64,000 nt of DNA from Enterococcus malodoratus ATCC 43197 (GTDB lineage Bacteria > Bacillota > Bacilli > Lactobacillales > Enterococcaceae), in contig NZ_KE136483.1 in assembly GCF_000407185.1 (NCBI RefSeq), positions 372,001-436,000 of the forward strand, given 5' to 3'. Numbering within the stretch: position 1 is the first letter of the stretch; each line of letters starts with the position of its first letter. Positions 62,414 through 64,000 of the stretch are shown here, one piece after another. Below the pieces are notes generated by a model. It was given only the letters and a program-made list of their open reading frames with translations. It was not told the origin of the DNA and ran no database searches. Made by a program: the position numbers and the translations under genes.

Positions 62414-62627
62414 TACGGCGTAGGGTGTTAGAAAGAGCTTACAAAAATGAAAAGGAGGTAGTGAATCAACTAAGATTAACTTGGTTCCTTTTTAACACTG
62501 TGTATAGATTTGTAATGAAAGCGGTTCATAAAAAAGCCGCCAAGATTAGGTTTGAATGTATTGCTGGAATAATTGATTGTCATTTTCATTTAATTCTTAA
62601 ATGGTCGAAAAGAAAGGTAGTGGAAAA

Positions 62628-63929
62628 ATGAAAAAGAATAAAAAGAGATTTGGCGTGTTTGCTTTAGCGGCTTTGACACTGGTAAGCACATTAGTACTTT
62701 CTGCTTGTGGAAATGGTTCGGAAAGTAAAGAAGCAGGAAAGGACAAGACAATTACAGTCCTTGTAGAAAGTGGAAGTCCTGCTGAGAAGATCGCTAATAG
62801 TACTGCTGATGCTTTCAAAAAGGAAACAGGTTATAAGGTAGTGGTCGATTCAGTTCCTTATTCTGGAATGTATGACAAAGTTTCGACAGAAGTGAAATCA
62901 AAATCGGCGGCTCATGATGTTGTTTGTCTGGACGTTCTCTGGTTATCCGCTTTTGAAAACGCATTAACACCACTTAATAAATCAGTGGATGACAAGATCA
63001 CTTCTGATTTTCTTCCGACACTTGAAGAGGGTGGGACGTTGAATGATAAGTTGTTAGGACTTCCGATGTGGATTAATAGTAAAGTACTCATTTATAGAAA
63101 AGATCTCTTTGAAGATGAGAAAAATAAAACAGAATTCAACAAGAAATATGGTCACGATTTAAAAGTCCCTACTACTTGGGAAGAATACAAAGAATGTGCG
63201 GAATTCTTTACTAAAGATGATATGTATGGAACCGCTGTTTTCGGGATGGCATCTGGAGATACGGTTTGTAGTTTCCTTGATCAAGCATCACAGGCTGGAG
63301 CAAAACCGTTAGTTTTAGGTAAGGATAATGAAGTATTGGTTGATGAAAAACCTTATGTTGATGCGTTGCAATATCTATGTGATCTCTATGAAAAAGGCTA
63401 TGCACCTGAAGAAACACTATCTGTCGCATCTACTGAGGCTCAGGAAATGTTTAATAATGGAAAACTTGCGATGCAATTAAACTGGAGCCATCAATATCCG
63501 GCTGCTTATGAACTGAATAAGGAAAAAGTTGGTGTAGCACCAATGATCGGCGGCTCTGCTGGTGTAGCCGCTACAACAGGACCATGGTATCAATGTGTGA
63601 TGAAAAATTCTGAGAATCAAGAGGCAGCAATCGAATATCTGAAATTTATGTATGACAATAACGAGAAATATATGACTGAAGGTTCATTGAAGATCGCAGG
63701 GAGAACGTCCATATATGAAAAGTATGAAACACAAGCAGGCGATGAGCATCTCGGAGCTGTATTAGAAACGTTAGATAATGATTACTCTCAAAATAGACCT
63801 GCTACTCCTTATTGGACAGAAATTGAAGAAGTGCTAGCTAAAGCTGTTCAGTCGGCGTTATCTGGAAAAGCGACTCCTAAAGATGCTCTTAAAGATGCGA
63901 AATCTGAAATTGAGACCATCATAGAGTAA
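62628..63929 (+). CDS. sugar ABC transporter substrate-binding lipoprotein
   Basis: This 433-aa extracellular solute-binding protein (SBP_bac_1 type) has a lipoprotein signal ending LVLSACGNG, so it is anchored outside the membrane. Class features are SGSPAEKIANSTADAFKKETGYKV at the start of the mature domain and VAATTGPWYQCV near residue 310. The ATG after GTAGTGG is chosen because it begins the signal peptide; an ATG 27 bases earlier is possible. It is first in an operon continuing into a permease gene. The sugar is not identifiable from sequence. Confidence 0.9.
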   Translation: MKKNKKRFGVFALAALTLVSTLVLSACGNGSESKEAGKDKTITVLVESGSPAEKIANSTADAFKKETGYKVVVDSVPYSGMYDKVSTEVKSKSAAHDVVCLDVLWLSAFENALTPLNKSVDDKITSDFLPTLEEGGTLNDKLLGLPMWINSKVLIYRKDLFEDEKNKTEFNKKYGHDLKVPTTWEEYKECAEFFTKDDMYGTAVFGMASGDTVCSFLDQASQAGAKPLVLGKDNEVLVDEKPYVDALQYLCDLYEKGYAPEETLSVASTEAQEMFNNGKLAMQLNWSHQYPAAYELNKEKVGVAPMIGGSAGVAATTGPWYQCVMKNSENQEAAIEYLKFMYDNNEKYMTEGSLKIAGRTSIYEKYETQAGDEHLGAVLETLDNDYSQNRPATPYWTEIEEVLAKAVQSALSGKATPKDALKDAKSEIETIIE

Positions 63930-63952
63930 GACAAGAACAAGGAGGAAAAACC

Positions 63953-64000
63953 ATGCAGTTGATATCCAGAAAAACCGTGCTTGCCTTCTTTTTACCAGGC
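63953..64000 (+). CDS. sugar ABC transporter permease, 5' end only
   Basis: The first 16 codons (MQLISRKTVLAFFLPG) follow AAGGAGG by seven bases. The hydrophobic start FFLPG is typical of MalF-type binding-protein-dependent permeases. The gene runs off the window. Confidence 0.7.
   Translation, partial: MQLISRKTVLAFFLPG

Larger units (their letters stand above)
62075..62627. other. divergent intergenic region, sugar ABC operon control
   Basis: About 550 bases separate the LacI gene from the binding-protein gene. It holds two operator-like palindromes and one strong promoter (listed separately). It also holds a leader of about 210 bases with an AAGGAGG near 62452 that opens only a doubtful 56-codon frame (GTG two bases away) overlapping the next start. 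I see no tRNA, riboswitch or long stem that I can support. Confidence 0.55.

Noticed and set aside
62425-62631. 68-codon frame (or 56 codons from an internal GTG) in the leader of the sugar-binding protein gene
   Set aside because: The strong AAGGAGG is only two bases from the GTG, the product has no recognisable feature, and it overlaps the next start. Kept only as a note on the leader.

Overview
The window looks like an Enterococcus chromosome carrying an integrated conjugative element. The evidence is low-to-moderate GC, strong AAGGAGG-type ribosome binding sites, LPxTG pilins with a class C sortase, an IS30/IS6770-like insertion sequence and a Tn916-type conjugation module. The species cannot be fixed from sequence alone; the E. 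gallinarum/casseliflavus group is a guess.

Region 1 (1-16.1 kb) is a pilus locus between two paralogous ABC-2 exporters. A LuxR-type response regulator and HisKA_3 kinase face away from the first exporter. The exporter's last gene runs almost directly into an LRR adhesin, a minor pilin, a major pilin, a class C sortase and a winged-helix regulator. The first exporter's ATPase has lost its signature motif and switch histidine, while the second copy is canonical. The major pilin has an in-frame TGA just before its LPVTG sorting signal, so as written the shaft pilin cannot be anchored or polymerised.

Region 2 (16.1-33.8 kb) is host metabolism. It holds a frameshifted NUDIX gene, an M42 aminopeptidase, a DUF975 protein, a metallo-beta-lactamase-fold enzyme, lplA, and GntR and Xre regulators. 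A sugar-acid locus follows (ManD-type dehydratase, PTS EIIBCA, KDPG aldolase, KDG kinase) with a cre site just downstream of a good promoter. Then come a 7TM sensor-like protein, a SipW-like protein lacking catalytic residues, an ACT protein, a quinone oxidoreductase, and a WYL regulator sharing a near-identical palindromic operator with a GyrI-like gene.

Region 3 (33.84 kb onward) is a Tn916-family element. Its left end is marked by a 3' tRNA-Arg(UCU)-like fragment. It carries two DUF961 genes, a TcpA coupling protein, a MOBT-type oriT, the relaxase, ArdA, TcpC, TcpD, TcpE, a VirB4-like ATPase, a VirB6/Orf15-like membrane protein and a cell-wall hydrolase. Inserted in this backbone is a surface module: a VaFE/SpaA adhesin, its own sortase, a two-domain peptidoglycan hydrolase split by a -1 frameshift at a slippery heptamer, three unknown proteins and a Pro-rich LPNTG protein. 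A RloC/PrrC-like anticodon-nuclease gene between tcpE and virB4 is interrupted by an IS30 element; removing the IS and one target duplication restores the frame. The terminal hydrolase is a lysozyme - NlpC/P60 - class A beta-lactamase-like fusion.

Region 4 (61-64 kb) is a LacI regulator diverging from a sugar ABC operon (binding protein, then a permease cut by the window edge). It occupies the place where Tn916 carries tet(M), so it may be cargo. No integrase, excisionase or right att site is visible; they should lie beyond the right edge.
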